This document shows, in pieces, positions 1 through 7,802 of a stretch of DNA of 20,535 bases; positions within the stretch are counted from its first letter, which is position 1; each line of letters starts with the position of its first letter. Source of the DNA: Lentzea aerocolonigenes (GTDB taxonomy: Bacteria > Actinomycetota > Actinomycetes > Mycobacteriales > Pseudonocardiaceae); contig NZ_JYJG01000083.1 in the NCBI RefSeq assembly GCF_000955955.1, forward strand, positions 1 through 20,535, read 5' to 3'. The notes below the pieces were generated by a model. That model ran no database searches and was not told the origin of the DNA. It saw only the letters and a list, made by a program, of their open reading frames with translations. Both the position numbers and the translations under genes were made by a program.

Positions 1-2
1 GG

Positions 3-78
3 TGGTGCCCCAGGCAGGATTCGAACCTGCGACACACGGTTTAGGAAACCGATGCTCTATCCCCTGAGCTACTAGGGC
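3..78 (-). tRNA. tRNA-Arg (anticodon CCU)
   Basis: Read on the minus strand, the sequence folds as a complete 76-nt tRNA. The acceptor stem GCCCTAG pairs with CTGGGGC, with U-G and C-G pairs allowed. The D-loop region contains AGCTCAGGGGATAGAGC, and the T arm contains GGTTCGAATCC. The anticodon loop is TTCCTAA, which gives CCU and reads AGG arginine codons. The 3' CCA is encoded in the DNA. The first pair of the anticodon stem is U-U if a 5-bp stem is drawn, a small irregularity. Confidence 0.95.
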
Positions 79-88
79 TGGCACGAGC

Positions 89-94
89 AGTCTA
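89..94 (-). promoter_or_regulatory. Possible -10 element of the tRNA promoter
   Basis: On the minus strand TAGACT lies 10 nt upstream of the tRNA 5' end and fits the actinobacterial TANNNT -10 pattern. I see no convincing -35 at 17-18 bp; the only candidate, TCAACT, is poor. A perfect 12-bp palindrome, GGTGGCGCCACC (99-110), sits in the spacer. The rest of 111-251 shows nothing else apart from the Shine-Dalgarno of the next gene. Confidence 0.3.
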
Positions 95-251
95 GCGGGG
101 TGGCGCCACCGAGTTGACCAGCGCCCCCGCCTAGCGCCGCACGAGCTGCCGCTCACGCACTGTGAGGGGCCGGGCGAGATGCCTGCGGCCGTTGGAGGGA
201 AGTGAGGCAGGCCACCTTCAAACCGGCAGAAACGTCAGGTAGGGAGGGGGC

Positions 252-1103
252 GTGAGCAGACCCTGGCCCGACTTCCGTCCTGGACCGCTTGGCGCCCTGA
301 AAGCCTGGTGGCGTCGGCGGGTGCCTGGGCGTGCTGAGGACATCACCTTCGTGCCGCCGGTCAGCAGTCACCAGCAGGAGTTCGAGACGCCGTTGCCCAG
401 TGCGGTGTACGGGCTGGACTTCAACCTCAAGCTGACGATCGTGTGGCGGCTCGATCTGGCTACGGGGCTCAGGCACAACGCGCCGCGGAGTGCTGCGATC
501 CATCACGTTTTGCAGCGGGCCAAGGAGATCAGCGGCAAGGCGATGTTGGTGCACCATGCGGCGCTGCAGGTGCAGCTCGCGGACGAGCTTGCCACTGAGC
601 GGCAGGTGCCCGGTACGCACATTTGGGCGCGGGCCGAGGGGGTCAAGGTCAGCACGAATGACGACGATCTGGAGATGGCTCGGAAGCACATCGCGTTGCT
701 CAGGAACTCGACGCTCAAGTTGGCCGAGCGGGATGTTGAGCGGGCCGAGATCAGGTACTTGAGGGACGAGGTGCTGACGGACGTTGGCACGGCGACGATC
801 TGGTGGTTGCAGCGCAACGGGTATCAGGTCGAGGAGGCGGTGAAGTTGTCTAGTCACCTCGCTGAGCTCGTGCAGATCGCGCAGCAGCAGCCGGCGAAGC
901 ATTGGGCCGAGTCGCTGGTCAGCAGTGTGGAACGGGCGTTGCCTGAGCTTGAGGACGCGCATCGGAAGGACTTGAAGCAGCACCTGGTCAAGGCGTTGAG
1001 CGTGTACGGCGGGTCGCGGGTGGCGGCTGAGTTCGCTGACCGGATCGGGTTGCCCGCTGGCGAACAGCATGCGAACGGGCAGCACACGAACGGGCACGTC
1101 TAG
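252..1103 (+). CDS. Conserved hypothetical protein, weakly SPFH/band-7-like
   Basis: This 283-residue soluble protein has no signal peptide or membrane span. The GTG start is preceded by AGGGAGGGGG directly upstream, a strong ribosome binding site. Residues 45-70 are beta-rich (LPSAVYGLDFNLKLTIVWRL). From about residue 85 to 220 the protein is mostly helical and charged, with an ERDVERAEIRYLRDEVL stretch that could form a coiled coil. The C-terminus is a low-complexity His/Asn/Gly tail (HANGQHTNGHV). A short beta-rich part followed by a long helical part recalls SPFH/band-7 scaffold proteins, but only faintly, so I leave the function unknown. It ends 9 bp before the FkbM-type methyltransferase gene and is probably cotranscribed with it. 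Its codons end in G or T more often than those of genes further right. Confidence 0.75.
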   Translation: MSRPWPDFRPGPLGALKAWWRRRVPGRAEDITFVPPVSSHQQEFETPLPSAVYGLDFNLKLTIVWRLDLATGLRHNAPRSAAIHHVLQRAKEISGKAMLVHHAALQVQLADELATERQVPGTHIWARAEGVKVSTNDDDLEMARKHIALLRNSTLKLAERDVERAEIRYLRDEVLTDVGTATIWWLQRNGYQVEEAVKLSSHLAELVQIAQQQPAKHWAESLVSSVERALPELEDAHRKDLKQHLVKALSVYGGSRVAAEFADRIGLPAGEQHANGQHTNGHV

Positions 1104-1112
1104 GGTGTTCGG

Positions 1113-1847
1113 GTGCTGACCGAACTTCGCAGTGCCGCGGTGGTTGCCGGGTTGCGGGCGCTTGCCCGGCTCACGCCTTATGCCGAGGCGGAGCTGATCG
1201 GGCTCCGTCAGATCGTCCGGCCTGGAGACGTCTGTGTGGACGTCGGGGCCGCGCTTGGCTTGTACACGGTCACGTTGTCGAGACTGGTTGGTCCACAAGG
1301 GACTGTGCACAGCGTCGAGCCGCTCGTGTTCGCGCACCCCGCGCTCAGCTACCTGCTCAGGCCGCGGGAGGGGCGGAACATCCGCAGGCACTCGGTGGCG
1401 CTGGGGAACGGGCAGGGGCGCGAGGTCATGAGCGTGCCGGTGAGGCACGGGAGTCCGGTTACCGGGCGGTCGTTCCTCACGGTGGGGGCCAAGGGGCTCG
1501 GGTCCAACGAGGAGTTCGACGAGCACCTGGACGTCGTGGTGAAGACGGACACGCTGGACCACTTCGTCGAGGAGCAGGGGATCGGCAGGCTCGACTTCGT
1601 CAAGGCGGATGTCGAGGGGGCCGAGCTGCGTGTGCTCGAGGGTGGCGAGAAGACCATCGAGCGGTTCAAGCCGGCGTTGCTGCTGGAGATCGAGGAACGG
1701 CACGTCGAGCGCTTCGGGTACCGGGCGCAGGACGTCGCGGACTTCCTGACGGAGCGCGGGTACCGGATGAGCACGTGGCAGGCGAACCGGTGGGTGCCGA
1801 CCGGCAGGATCGGTGGCGAGACGCGGAACTACCTGTTCAGGGCCTGA
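1113..1847 (+). CDS. FkbM-family SAM-dependent methyltransferase
   Basis: A 244-residue class I methyltransferase of the FkbM family, which usually O-methylates sugars or secondary metabolites. SAM motif I is VDVGAALGLYT (residues 42-52) and the acidic end of strand 2 is HSVEP (67-71). The family hallmark DFVKADVEGAE lies at 161-171, followed by LEGG and LLLEIEERH near 190-197. The length is normal for the family. It starts at GTG 9 bp after the upstream gene, with only a poor ribosome binding site, so it may depend on translation of that gene. No biosynthetic cluster surrounds it, so the acceptor cannot be inferred. The family assignment is firm; the substrate is unknown. Confidence 0.9.
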   Translation: MLTELRSAAVVAGLRALARLTPYAEAELIGLRQIVRPGDVCVDVGAALGLYTVTLSRLVGPQGTVHSVEPLVFAHPALSYLLRPREGRNIRRHSVALGNGQGREVMSVPVRHGSPVTGRSFLTVGAKGLGSNEEFDEHLDVVVKTDTLDHFVEEQGIGRLDFVKADVEGAELRVLEGGEKTIERFKPALLLEIEERHVERFGYRAQDVADFLTERGYRMSTWQANRWVPTGRIGGETRNYLFRA

Positions 1848-1855
1848 AATTAGTA

Positions 1856-1891
1856 GAGGCCGCCGACCCCTGGGGGTGGATCGGCGGCCTC
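1856..1891. terminator. Bidirectional hairpin terminator
   Basis: GAGGCCGCCGA (1856-1866) and TCGGCGGCCTC (1881-1891) are perfect 11-bp inverted arms around a short C/G-rich loop. The hairpin starts 9 bp after the methyltransferase stop and ends 12 bp before the stop of the convergent acylase gene. It is therefore placed to end both transcripts. There is no clear T tract, as is common in actinobacteria. Confidence 0.85.
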
Positions 1892-1902
1892 ATCTCGAAG
1901 GT

Positions 1903-4900
1903 CTACAAGCTGTAGACCTCAAGCTCGTACAGGGAGTATCCGTAACGAGTGGCCCGTTGGGTACCCGTCAATCGGAGGTATCTCGCGTCCTGTGCTGCAA
2001 ACGCTACGACATCCTCGCCTCCGTCGCCACTACTTGTGGAGAAAACGTTCCGCCAAGTCGTGCCGTCATTGGAAAGCTCGATGCGATAGCCGCTGCCGTA
2101 GGCCGACTCCCAGTGCAACACTGCGCGACCGATCCGTTGCACAGAGCCAAGGTCCACCTGGAGCCACTGGTTGTCGCTCCAGTCGCTGGCCCAGCGGGAA
2201 CCGAGGTTGCCGTCCAGCACGTGCGACGGCGGGAGGTTGTTCGCTCCCGATTCGTGGGACGACGCGGAAGCGGTTCCAGTGGCAGCCACGTTGGCGATGT
2301 TCTGGCCGCGGCGGGACGGGAACTGCACGACCTGCTGGAAGGTCGGGCGGTTCTGCCAGTGGATCTTCTCCTGGGTGATGCCGCCCATGGCGCGGTGGAT
2401 GATCGTGTCGGCGCACCACTGGTCACCGGCGGCGCAGTCGGCGTCACCGGGGTAGACCTGGTTGGCGGGCTTGGCGACCGCGGCCTTCAGGGAATCGACC
2501 ATCGCCGTGCGGCAACCGGACAGAGTGCCGCCGCCGCAGTAGGTCTGCGGGAAGGCTCCCTGCACCGGGTCTCCGAGGACCTTGCGCAGGTCCTTGTCCA
2601 CGTAACCCCACCAGCCGTACTGGAACGACGAACCCTTGTGCGGCGCGGCGCCGTGCGCGTCGGACGGGGACTCGTCCACCTGCTGCGCACCCACGATCGC
2701 GTCGTACAACCCATCACCCAGCGACGGCTTGAACTCGGCCTGCACCAGAAGCGGCCACCAGGCATCAAGGATCCTGATCGCCTCGGCGTTGGCGTAGGTC
2801 TTGCTGCCCTTCGCGGTCTCCTTGCGCAACGAGCCGGAGCGCTGCCAGTCCTTCAGCTTCTGCACGACCGGCGCGAGCGTCGAGTCCAGCGGCGCCGACT
2901 CCAGCACCCGCAGCAGCTCCGGCAGCACCTCCTGGGCACGAAGGTCGGCCACCGCGGCCTCTGCCATCGCCTTGGTCAGCGAAGCACGCGTGACTTTCTG
3001 ACCTGACGAAACCAAGGCCTTGACGCGAACGTCCAGGAGGTTGCCGCGGTGCACGGCGCTGTGACCGAAGCCGCCGAACGTGAAGTCCTTGGCCTGCTTG
3101 TTGTTCCAGGAGATGTAGTAGTCCTGGTTGATCGAGTTCGGGTGTCCGGCGAACGGCATCACCGCGGAGACGTTCTCGTTGCCGTCCCAGTCGACCCACT
3201 CGTACTCGGCACGGCCCCACGTCGGCAGGTTCGGGTCCACAGTGGACCGGCGCACCGGGTTCAGGCCCGAGTTGAAGTACGCGACGTCACGGGAGTCCGC
3301 GTAGAACCAGTTGAACGCGTACCCGATCTTGTTGGCCGCGCGCTGGAAGTCCGCGGCCGAATGGATCGCGCCAGGATCGTTGAGCTCCTGGAACCCGATG
3401 ATCGAGTCGACCTCGTGCATGTACGTGGAACGCAACGTCGCGTACGCCACGACCTTGCCGCCCACGGTGGCACGGCTGGTGACCAGGCCGTACTTGGTCC
3501 GCCACATCACCAGCGTGTAGGAGCCCGCCGCCGTGCCATCGGCAACCGTCGGCTTCCAGGCGTTCTTGCGCTCCAGGCGTTCCATCGGCAAGCAGGCACC
3601 GTGGAACAGGTAGGAGGTAGAAGCCTTGGTAGCAGGGGAACCGTCCGCGTTGCACAGCTCCACGGCGTACGTGTCGATCATGTCCTGCGCGGAGGAGGTC
3701 GCGCTCCACGAGTAGTCGACACCGCGGCCGAGCTGCACGTACATCGACACACCGGCGAACGAGACACCGCGCGAACGGACGCCCGGACCGTTGAGCTCCT
3801 GCAGCATCAGCAACTGCGGCGCGAAGTATCCGGTCTGCGGACCCCACACGGCGATCGGGTTGCCGGAATCGGTGTACGCACCGGACACCGCCAGCGCGTT
3901 GGACATGCCGTGCTTCTTGTTCAGCAGATCGGCCGGCAGGACACCGTCGGAGAAGATCCCGCGCGCCTTGGCGACGTCCTCGGCAGCAGGCACCGCAACG
4001 GCAGCACCCGTGCCGCCCACCTCGTCGTAGATCATCCGCTCCGGCGTGATGCTGCCGGAGTCCGGAAGAGCCACGCCCTGAGGCGAAGCCGGAGAAGCCG
4101 AGTACGGGAACGACTGTCCGTTGTGGAGAGTGAGCACCGCCTCCGGGTCGTTCTCCGCCCGGAACGCCTGCCACACCTGCTCACCAACAGCAGCGCCGTA
4201 CTTGTTCTGCGCGGCCAGCTTCACCAGCGCCGACTGCACCTCACCGCCACCGCCGGCACCGAACAGGCCGCCGACGACCGAGGCGATCGCCACCATGTCC
4301 GTCGACTTGAACGGCTGGATGTCGTTCCAGTTCGTGATCGAGTCGGCGTGCCCGGTCAGCACGTACTCGCCGGGGAAGTTGCGAGCGGAAACGGACTGCG
4401 TGATGTAAGCGTTGATGCCGGAGATGTAGTCGTTGACGTCGGCCACCGCCTGACGCCCGCGTTCACCACCCCCAGCCGCAGCCGAGTCGATCTGCTTCTG
4501 CAGGTCCGCCTCGGTGTACGGGATCTGGTTGTAGAAGCTCTGCTCCAGCACCCGGTTCGACGGAGCACCGCCGGCGAAGCCCGACAGTTGACCGCGGCCG
4601 AGGTGGCGGAACAGGTCCATCAGCCACAACCGGTCCTGCGCGGCCGCGAATCCGGCGCCGTACATCGTCCCGGACCGCGTGGTGCCGGTGATGTGCGGCA
4701 TGCCGATCTTCTTGTCCCGCACGATGGTCACGTCCGCGCGGGGCTTGATCGTGCTCTGGACCTGGTCCGCCGGCACGCCGAACGACGAGTCGTTGAAGAA
4801 GTTCGTGAGCTGGTCGTTGGTCAAGCTGCTGTAGCCGTTGACCAGGGCGTCGTACTTGCCCAGTTGGTCGTTCGAGTGCGCGGGCATCGTCTTGAACGCC

Positions 4901-5100
4901 TTGTGCGTCAGGATCTCGGCCAGCGTCGCGTTGCCGTTGTTGCCAGGCGGCACGATGTCACCGCACTGGCCGAGGCAGTAGTCGTCAGCAGCGAACGCGG
5001 ACTCTCGCGAGTCGGCCTGGGCGGCTGACGGAACGATCAAGAGGGAGGCGGTGACGGCGGCGGTCGCCAGCAGGGACGTCACCGGATTGGCTCTCCGCAT
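1903..5100 (-). CDS. Secreted penicillin-acylase-family (S45) hydrolase with C-terminal F5/8 type C domain
   Basis: A 1065-residue exported N-terminal-nucleophile amidohydrolase. The signal peptide covers residues 1-29 (MRR, hydrophobic core, cleavage after AQA). Family features include GAGFAAAQDRLWLMDL (148-163), the alpha-subunit pattern before the processing site. The predicted nucleophile is Ser400 in GMSNALAVSG, where autocatalytic cleavage would create the beta-subunit N-terminus. An AFNWFYAD segment near 595-602 carries the probable oxyanion Asn597. Residues about 934-1065 form a discoidin/F5-8C (CBM32-like) domain (ASASSH, VLDGNLGSRWASD, QWLQVDLG, GYRIELSNDG, YSLYELEVYSL). Such enzymes hydrolyse acyl-amide bonds in beta-lactams, acyl-homoserine lactones or lipopeptides; which one applies here cannot be read from sequence. 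ATG start with GGAGAGGAG 9 nt upstream. It is divergent from an orphan response regulator. Confidence 0.93.
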   Translation of the reverse strand: MRRANPVTSLLATAAVTASLLIVPSAAQADSRESAFAADDYCLGQCGDIVPPGNNGNATLAEILTHKAFKTMPAHSNDQLGKYDALVNGYSSLTNDQLTNFFNDSSFGVPADQVQSTIKPRADVTIVRDKKIGMPHITGTTRSGTMYGAGFAAAQDRLWLMDLFRHLGRGQLSGFAGGAPSNRVLEQSFYNQIPYTEADLQKQIDSAAAGGGERGRQAVADVNDYISGINAYITQSVSARNFPGEYVLTGHADSITNWNDIQPFKSTDMVAIASVVGGLFGAGGGGEVQSALVKLAAQNKYGAAVGEQVWQAFRAENDPEAVLTLHNGQSFPYSASPASPQGVALPDSGSITPERMIYDEVGGTGAAVAVPAAEDVAKARGIFSDGVLPADLLNKKHGMSNALAVSGAYTDSGNPIAVWGPQTGYFAPQLLMLQELNGPGVRSRGVSFAGVSMYVQLGRGVDYSWSATSSAQDMIDTYAVELCNADGSPATKASTSYLFHGACLPMERLERKNAWKPTVADGTAAGSYTLVMWRTKYGLVTSRATVGGKVVAYATLRSTYMHEVDSIIGFQELNDPGAIHSAADFQRAANKIGYAFNWFYADSRDVAYFNSGLNPVRRSTVDPNLPTWGRAEYEWVDWDGNENVSAVMPFAGHPNSINQDYYISWNNKQAKDFTFGGFGHSAVHRGNLLDVRVKALVSSGQKVTRASLTKAMAEAAVADLRAQEVLPELLRVLESAPLDSTLAPVVQKLKDWQRSGSLRKETAKGSKTYANAEAIRILDAWWPLLVQAEFKPSLGDGLYDAIVGAQQVDESPSDAHGAAPHKGSSFQYGWWGYVDKDLRKVLGDPVQGAFPQTYCGGGTLSGCRTAMVDSLKAAVAKPANQVYPGDADCAAGDQWCADTIIHRAMGGITQEKIHWQNRPTFQQVVQFPSRRGQNIANVAATGTASASSHESGANNLPPSHVLDGNLGSRWASDWSDNQWLQVDLGSVQRIGRAVLHWESAYGSGYRIELSNDGTTWRNVFSTSSGDGGEDVVAFAAQDARYLRLTGTQRATRYGYSLYELEVYSL

Positions 5101-5555
5101 GGCGCGAAGCTCCTCTCCGAACAGGGCAGGGGCAGGGACAGACAGGGTCTGTGTGACGCACGTTACTTTCCAGTAGGCCTATTGCGAAAGACCTTCGCGT
5201 TTTCGTGACCGAACCGAATGAACTGTATCGGTTCAGAAGACGATCAACAGTCCGTATGGGCAGAAACGAGAACGGCAATCCGATTCCACCGGTCGTATCT
5301 GTGTTTCTGGTACGACATTCCACTAAGTGGGATTTTCGCGTTTGGTCACTCAGGGTTCCGACAGAACCGGCCAAGTCCTGGTGGCATGCCTACGCAGCGA
5401 AGTCGGCAGTCAATTCCGGTAACTGTGAACGGCGGCCGTGATCTCGAAAAACTGTTACCACATGATGAGATAACTGAGAATTAACGTGACCTTCTACGTG
5501 TGTACGTGAAGATCACGAACATGAGGGAGCACGGAACGCCAATGCGGGAGGCGTC
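5101..5555. promoter_or_regulatory. 455-bp divergent regulatory region with several dyads
   Basis: This region has no credible gene and is visibly richer in A/T than its flanks. It holds several inverted repeats: ACAGAC-AGG-GTCTGT (5138-5152, in the acylase leader); CAGTAGGCCTATTG (5171-5184, one mismatch); GAACCGA-10 nt-TCGGTTC (5211-5234); GTCGTA-13 nt-TACGAC (5292-5316); CCACTAAGTGG (5320-5330); and CTTCTACGTGTGTACGTGAAG (5491-5511, imperfect). The direct repeat TTCGCGTTT occurs at 5194 and 5335. TAACGT (5482-5487) could be a -10 for the response regulator. Short open frames here lack ribosome binding sites and family resemblance. Confidence 0.6.
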
Positions 5556-5561
5556 GTGATC
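5511..5561 (+). promoter_or_regulatory. Inverted repeat enclosing the response-regulator leader and start codon
   Basis: GATCACGA (5511-5518) is perfectly complementary to TCGTGATC (5554-5561). The second arm contains the GTG start of the response regulator, and the ribosome binding site GGGAGG lies in the loop. It could be a leader hairpin or an operator half-site pair. Only the complementarity is seen; the function is inferred. Confidence 0.35.
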
Positions 5562-6203
5562 AAGGTTCTGCTGGCCGACGACGAGGATCTCGTCCGCTCC
5601 GGCCTTCGCATGATCCTGAGCAGCGTCGGGGACATCGAGGTCGTCGCGGAATGCGATGACGGGCACCTGGTAGCCGACCTGGCACGCCAGCACCGTCCTC
5701 ACGTGGTCCTGCTCGACATCCGGATGCGCACATCGGACGGGCTCGCGGCACTGCGGAGGCTGCGGACCCTGCCGGACCAGCCACGGGTCTGCATCCTGAC
5801 CACGTTCGACGTCGACGAATACGTTTCGGAAGCCTTGAGACTCGGTGCGTCTGGCTTCCTGTTGAAAGACACCGAACCGGAACAGCTCGTCAAGGCCGTG
5901 CGTGATCTCGCGCGCGGTGGTGCGGTTCTCGACCCCGGTGTGGCGGCAAGGGTTCTCGCGGCCGTTGCGGACGGCGAGCGGATGGCCGAGCCGGCACGCA
6001 GGCTCCTCGCGAGCCTGTCCGAACGCGAGCGCGAGGTGCTCGTGCTGATCGGCCAGGGCATGTCCAACGCGGAGATCGGCGGCACCCTGCACCTGTCGGA
6101 GGCGACGGTGAAGGGCTACGTGTCGTCCGTGCTCGGCAAGATCGGCGCGGTCAACCGCGTGCAGGCCGCCCTGGTGGCTTACCGCGGCGGGCTGATCGCT
6201 TGA
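5556..6203 (+). CDS. NarL/FixJ-family response regulator (orphan)
   Basis: A 215-residue two-domain transcription regulator. The N-terminal receiver domain has the acidic pair D8/D9, phospho-acceptor D54 in VVLLDIRM, the Thr pair near 82-83 and K104 in FLLKD. The C-terminal LuxR-type helix-turn-helix spans about residues 148-212 (LSEREREVLVLIGQGMSNAEI, then LSEATVKGYVSSVLGKI). All phosphorylation residues are present, so it should be phosphorylatable. No histidine kinase is adjacent, so its partner is elsewhere. The GTG start is preceded by GGGAGG. It is transcribed away from the acylase gene across a dyad-rich region, which makes that gene and itself plausible targets. The family call is secure; the regulon is inference. 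Confidence 0.93.
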   Translation: MIKVLLADDEDLVRSGLRMILSSVGDIEVVAECDDGHLVADLARQHRPHVVLLDIRMRTSDGLAALRRLRTLPDQPRVCILTTFDVDEYVSEALRLGASGFLLKDTEPEQLVKAVRDLARGGAVLDPGVAARVLAAVADGERMAEPARRLLASLSEREREVLVLIGQGMSNAEIGGTLHLSEATVKGYVSSVLGKIGAVNRVQAALVAYRGGLIA

Positions 6204-6204
6204 C

Positions 6205-6253
6205 GATGAAGGGAACCTTCATCAACCTCAGGTTTAGGAAGGTTCCCTTCATC
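6205..6253. terminator. Nested palindromic repeat acting as bidirectional terminator
   Basis: GATGAAGGGAACCTTC (6205-6220) and GAAGGTTCCCTTCATC (6238-6253) are perfect 16-bp inverted arms around 17 nt. Each arm is also palindromic: GATGAAGG-GAA-CCTTCATC (6205-6223) and GAAGG-TTC-CCTTC (6238-6250). The spacer contains AACCT-C-AGGTT (6224-6234). It sits directly between the convergent stops of the response regulator and the diguanylate cyclase. The first 13 bases recur at 20523-20535 after the last gene, so this looks like a dispersed intergenic element. Confidence 0.85.
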
Positions 6254-6258
6254 AACAG

Positions 6259-7758
6259 CTAGTTGCCTGAGACGATCTCGGGAACTTCGTCAACTGAAGG
6301 TTCGACCTCGACCCTGTTGCGGCCGTGGCGCTTGGCTCGGTAGAGAGCCATGTCCGCGGCCGCGAACAGCTGGTCCAGCTTGGCCGGTCCCGCCGCGACA
6401 CCGATGCTCACCGTCGGGCGGCGGACCGTGCCGAGCACCATCGTCCAGTCGTGGCCGTCGACGGCCGCGCGGATCCGCTCGGCCACGTTCGGGCCCACGT
6501 CCAGGTTCGGCCCGGTGTCCCCGAGCAGCACCACGAACTCGTCGCCGGCCCAGCGCGCCACCAGGTCGTCCGCCCGGCACTCACGCCGCAGCAACGCCGC
6601 GATCTCACGCAACGCCGCATCGCCCGCGGCGTGGCCCGCGTCGTCGTTCACGCCCTTGAACCAGTCCACGTCGACCAGCACGAGCCACGGCACCCGCCCG
6701 CGCGCCGCCGTCGACTCCAGCAACGCCGCCGCGGCACGTTCCAGCCCGAGCCGGTTCGCCAGCCCGGTCAACGGATCACGCGCCGCGGCCTCCTGCGCCG
6801 CCACCGCGAGCCGTTGTGCCTGAACGGCCACCCGGCGCTGCTCCAGCGCCTGGCCCAGGCCTTCCTGCAACGTCTCCGTGGCCGTGCGCGAAGCCTGCAT
6901 CGACCGCCGCAGCGCCTCGGCCTCACCGACCGAGTCGCCCAGCGAGTGGCAGATGTCCGCGAGTTCCGTGGAGAACCGCAGCAGCAGCGACGTGTCGTTG
7001 ATGCGTTCGGCATTGGCGACCGCACGCGACGCGAGTGTGCGCGCCTCGTCGAAATCACCTTGCTCACGCCGAACCACGGCCAGCACCCAGTTGCCGACGG
7101 AGATGCCCCAGAGGTCATTCGCGTCCAGCGACAGCCGCAGGGTCTCGGCGCCGGTCTCCTCTGCCTTCTCCAACTGACCGACACCGGCCAAGGAGCGGGC
7201 ACAGGCACCCATCAACGCGCGGCGCATGACCTCCTCCTTGACGAGCCCCAGGCCTTCGTCGAGGTACGCCAGCGCCTCCTCGAAGATCGCCGGAGCCGCC
7301 GCGGGAGGTCCCGAGCAGGCGCGGAAGTTCAGTGAACCGCCGAGGCGCTGCAGACAGTGCGCCAACGTGTCGGTGTTGCCCGCGCGGCGAGCCACCTGCA
7401 CCGACAGCCGCAGCATGTCCAGAGCGGCACGCCGGTTGCCGATGCCCTCCATGAGGTAGCCGAGCGAGCCCATCGTCTGCGCGACTGCGGGGCTGTCCGC
7501 GCGGTCCGCGTCGAGGTCCGTCCACCCCTCGGCAGCCAATTCCAGGGCGAGAGGAATACGACCGAGCCGCCACGCCATGACGGCGCGGTTCACCAGCACG
7601 GCGGATCGAACCCAGCGGTCCGCGCCGGGTGACACCTTGGTGACCACCTCGTCGAAAAGACTGTTCGCCTCCGGCAGGCGGCCAGCGTTGAGCAACGCGC
7701 GGACCTCTCGGTCCAGCCGCGGAATCTGGCCCGCTACCAGCGGATCACGCTGCTCCAC
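6259..7758 (-). CDS. Diguanylate cyclase with TPR-like sensor region (GGDEF)
   Basis: A 499-residue soluble protein predicted to make cyclic di-GMP from two GTP. Residues 1-285 are all-helical with recurring TPR-like units (GRLPEANSLFDEVV, GRIPLALELAAEGW, GQLEKAEETGAETL, GDFDEARTLASRAV). A probable coiled coil (about 285-325, ALEQRRVAVQAQRLAVAAQEA) links this to a GGDEF domain (about 326-485). The domain has DPLTGLANR, VDVDWFKGVND and the active-site motif AGDEF (404-408), where Ala replaces the first Gly. That variant is known in active cyclases. The RxxD product-inhibition site is intact (RADD, 395-398), spaced exactly 5 residues upstream. There are no membrane spans, so the TPR part probably senses a protein partner. 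GTG start with a moderate GGAG 11 nt upstream. Confidence 0.92.
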   Translation of the reverse strand: MEQRDPLVAGQIPRLDREVRALLNAGRLPEANSLFDEVVTKVSPGADRWVRSAVLVNRAVMAWRLGRIPLALELAAEGWTDLDADRADSPAVAQTMGSLGYLMEGIGNRRAALDMLRLSVQVARRAGNTDTLAHCLQRLGGSLNFRACSGPPAAAPAIFEEALAYLDEGLGLVKEEVMRRALMGACARSLAGVGQLEKAEETGAETLRLSLDANDLWGISVGNWVLAVVRREQGDFDEARTLASRAVANAERINDTSLLLRFSTELADICHSLGDSVGEAEALRRSMQASRTATETLQEGLGQALEQRRVAVQAQRLAVAAQEAAARDPLTGLANRLGLERAAAALLESTAARGRVPWLVLVDVDWFKGVNDDAGHAAGDAALREIAALLRRECRADDLVARWAGDEFVVLLGDTGPNLDVGPNVAERIRAAVDGHDWTMVLGTVRRPTVSIGVAAGPAKLDQLFAAADMALYRAKRHGRNRVEVEPSVDEVPEIVSGN

Positions 7759-7802
7759 TCGTTCATCGACTCCGTTCCGACTCGCCGAGCGGCCTGCACA
7801 GG

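Noticed and set aside
153..1703. A 516-codon open frame on the minus strand opposite the first two genes
   Set aside because: It is Arg/Pro/His-rich, has no ribosome binding site or recognisable domain, and lies antisense to two well-supported genes; long antisense frames are expected at this GC content.
3049..5028. A 659-codon plus-strand frame, and another at 1813-3006, opposite the acylase gene
   Set aside because: Both are low-complexity Arg/Val/His-rich shadows of a gene with clear signal peptide, catalytic motifs and domain order.
4985..5484. Short open frames in the acylase-regulator gap (5205-5441, 5218-5484, and 4985-5374 minus strand)
   Set aside because: No good ribosome binding site, no recognisable protein features, and they cross several dyads that better suit a regulatory role.
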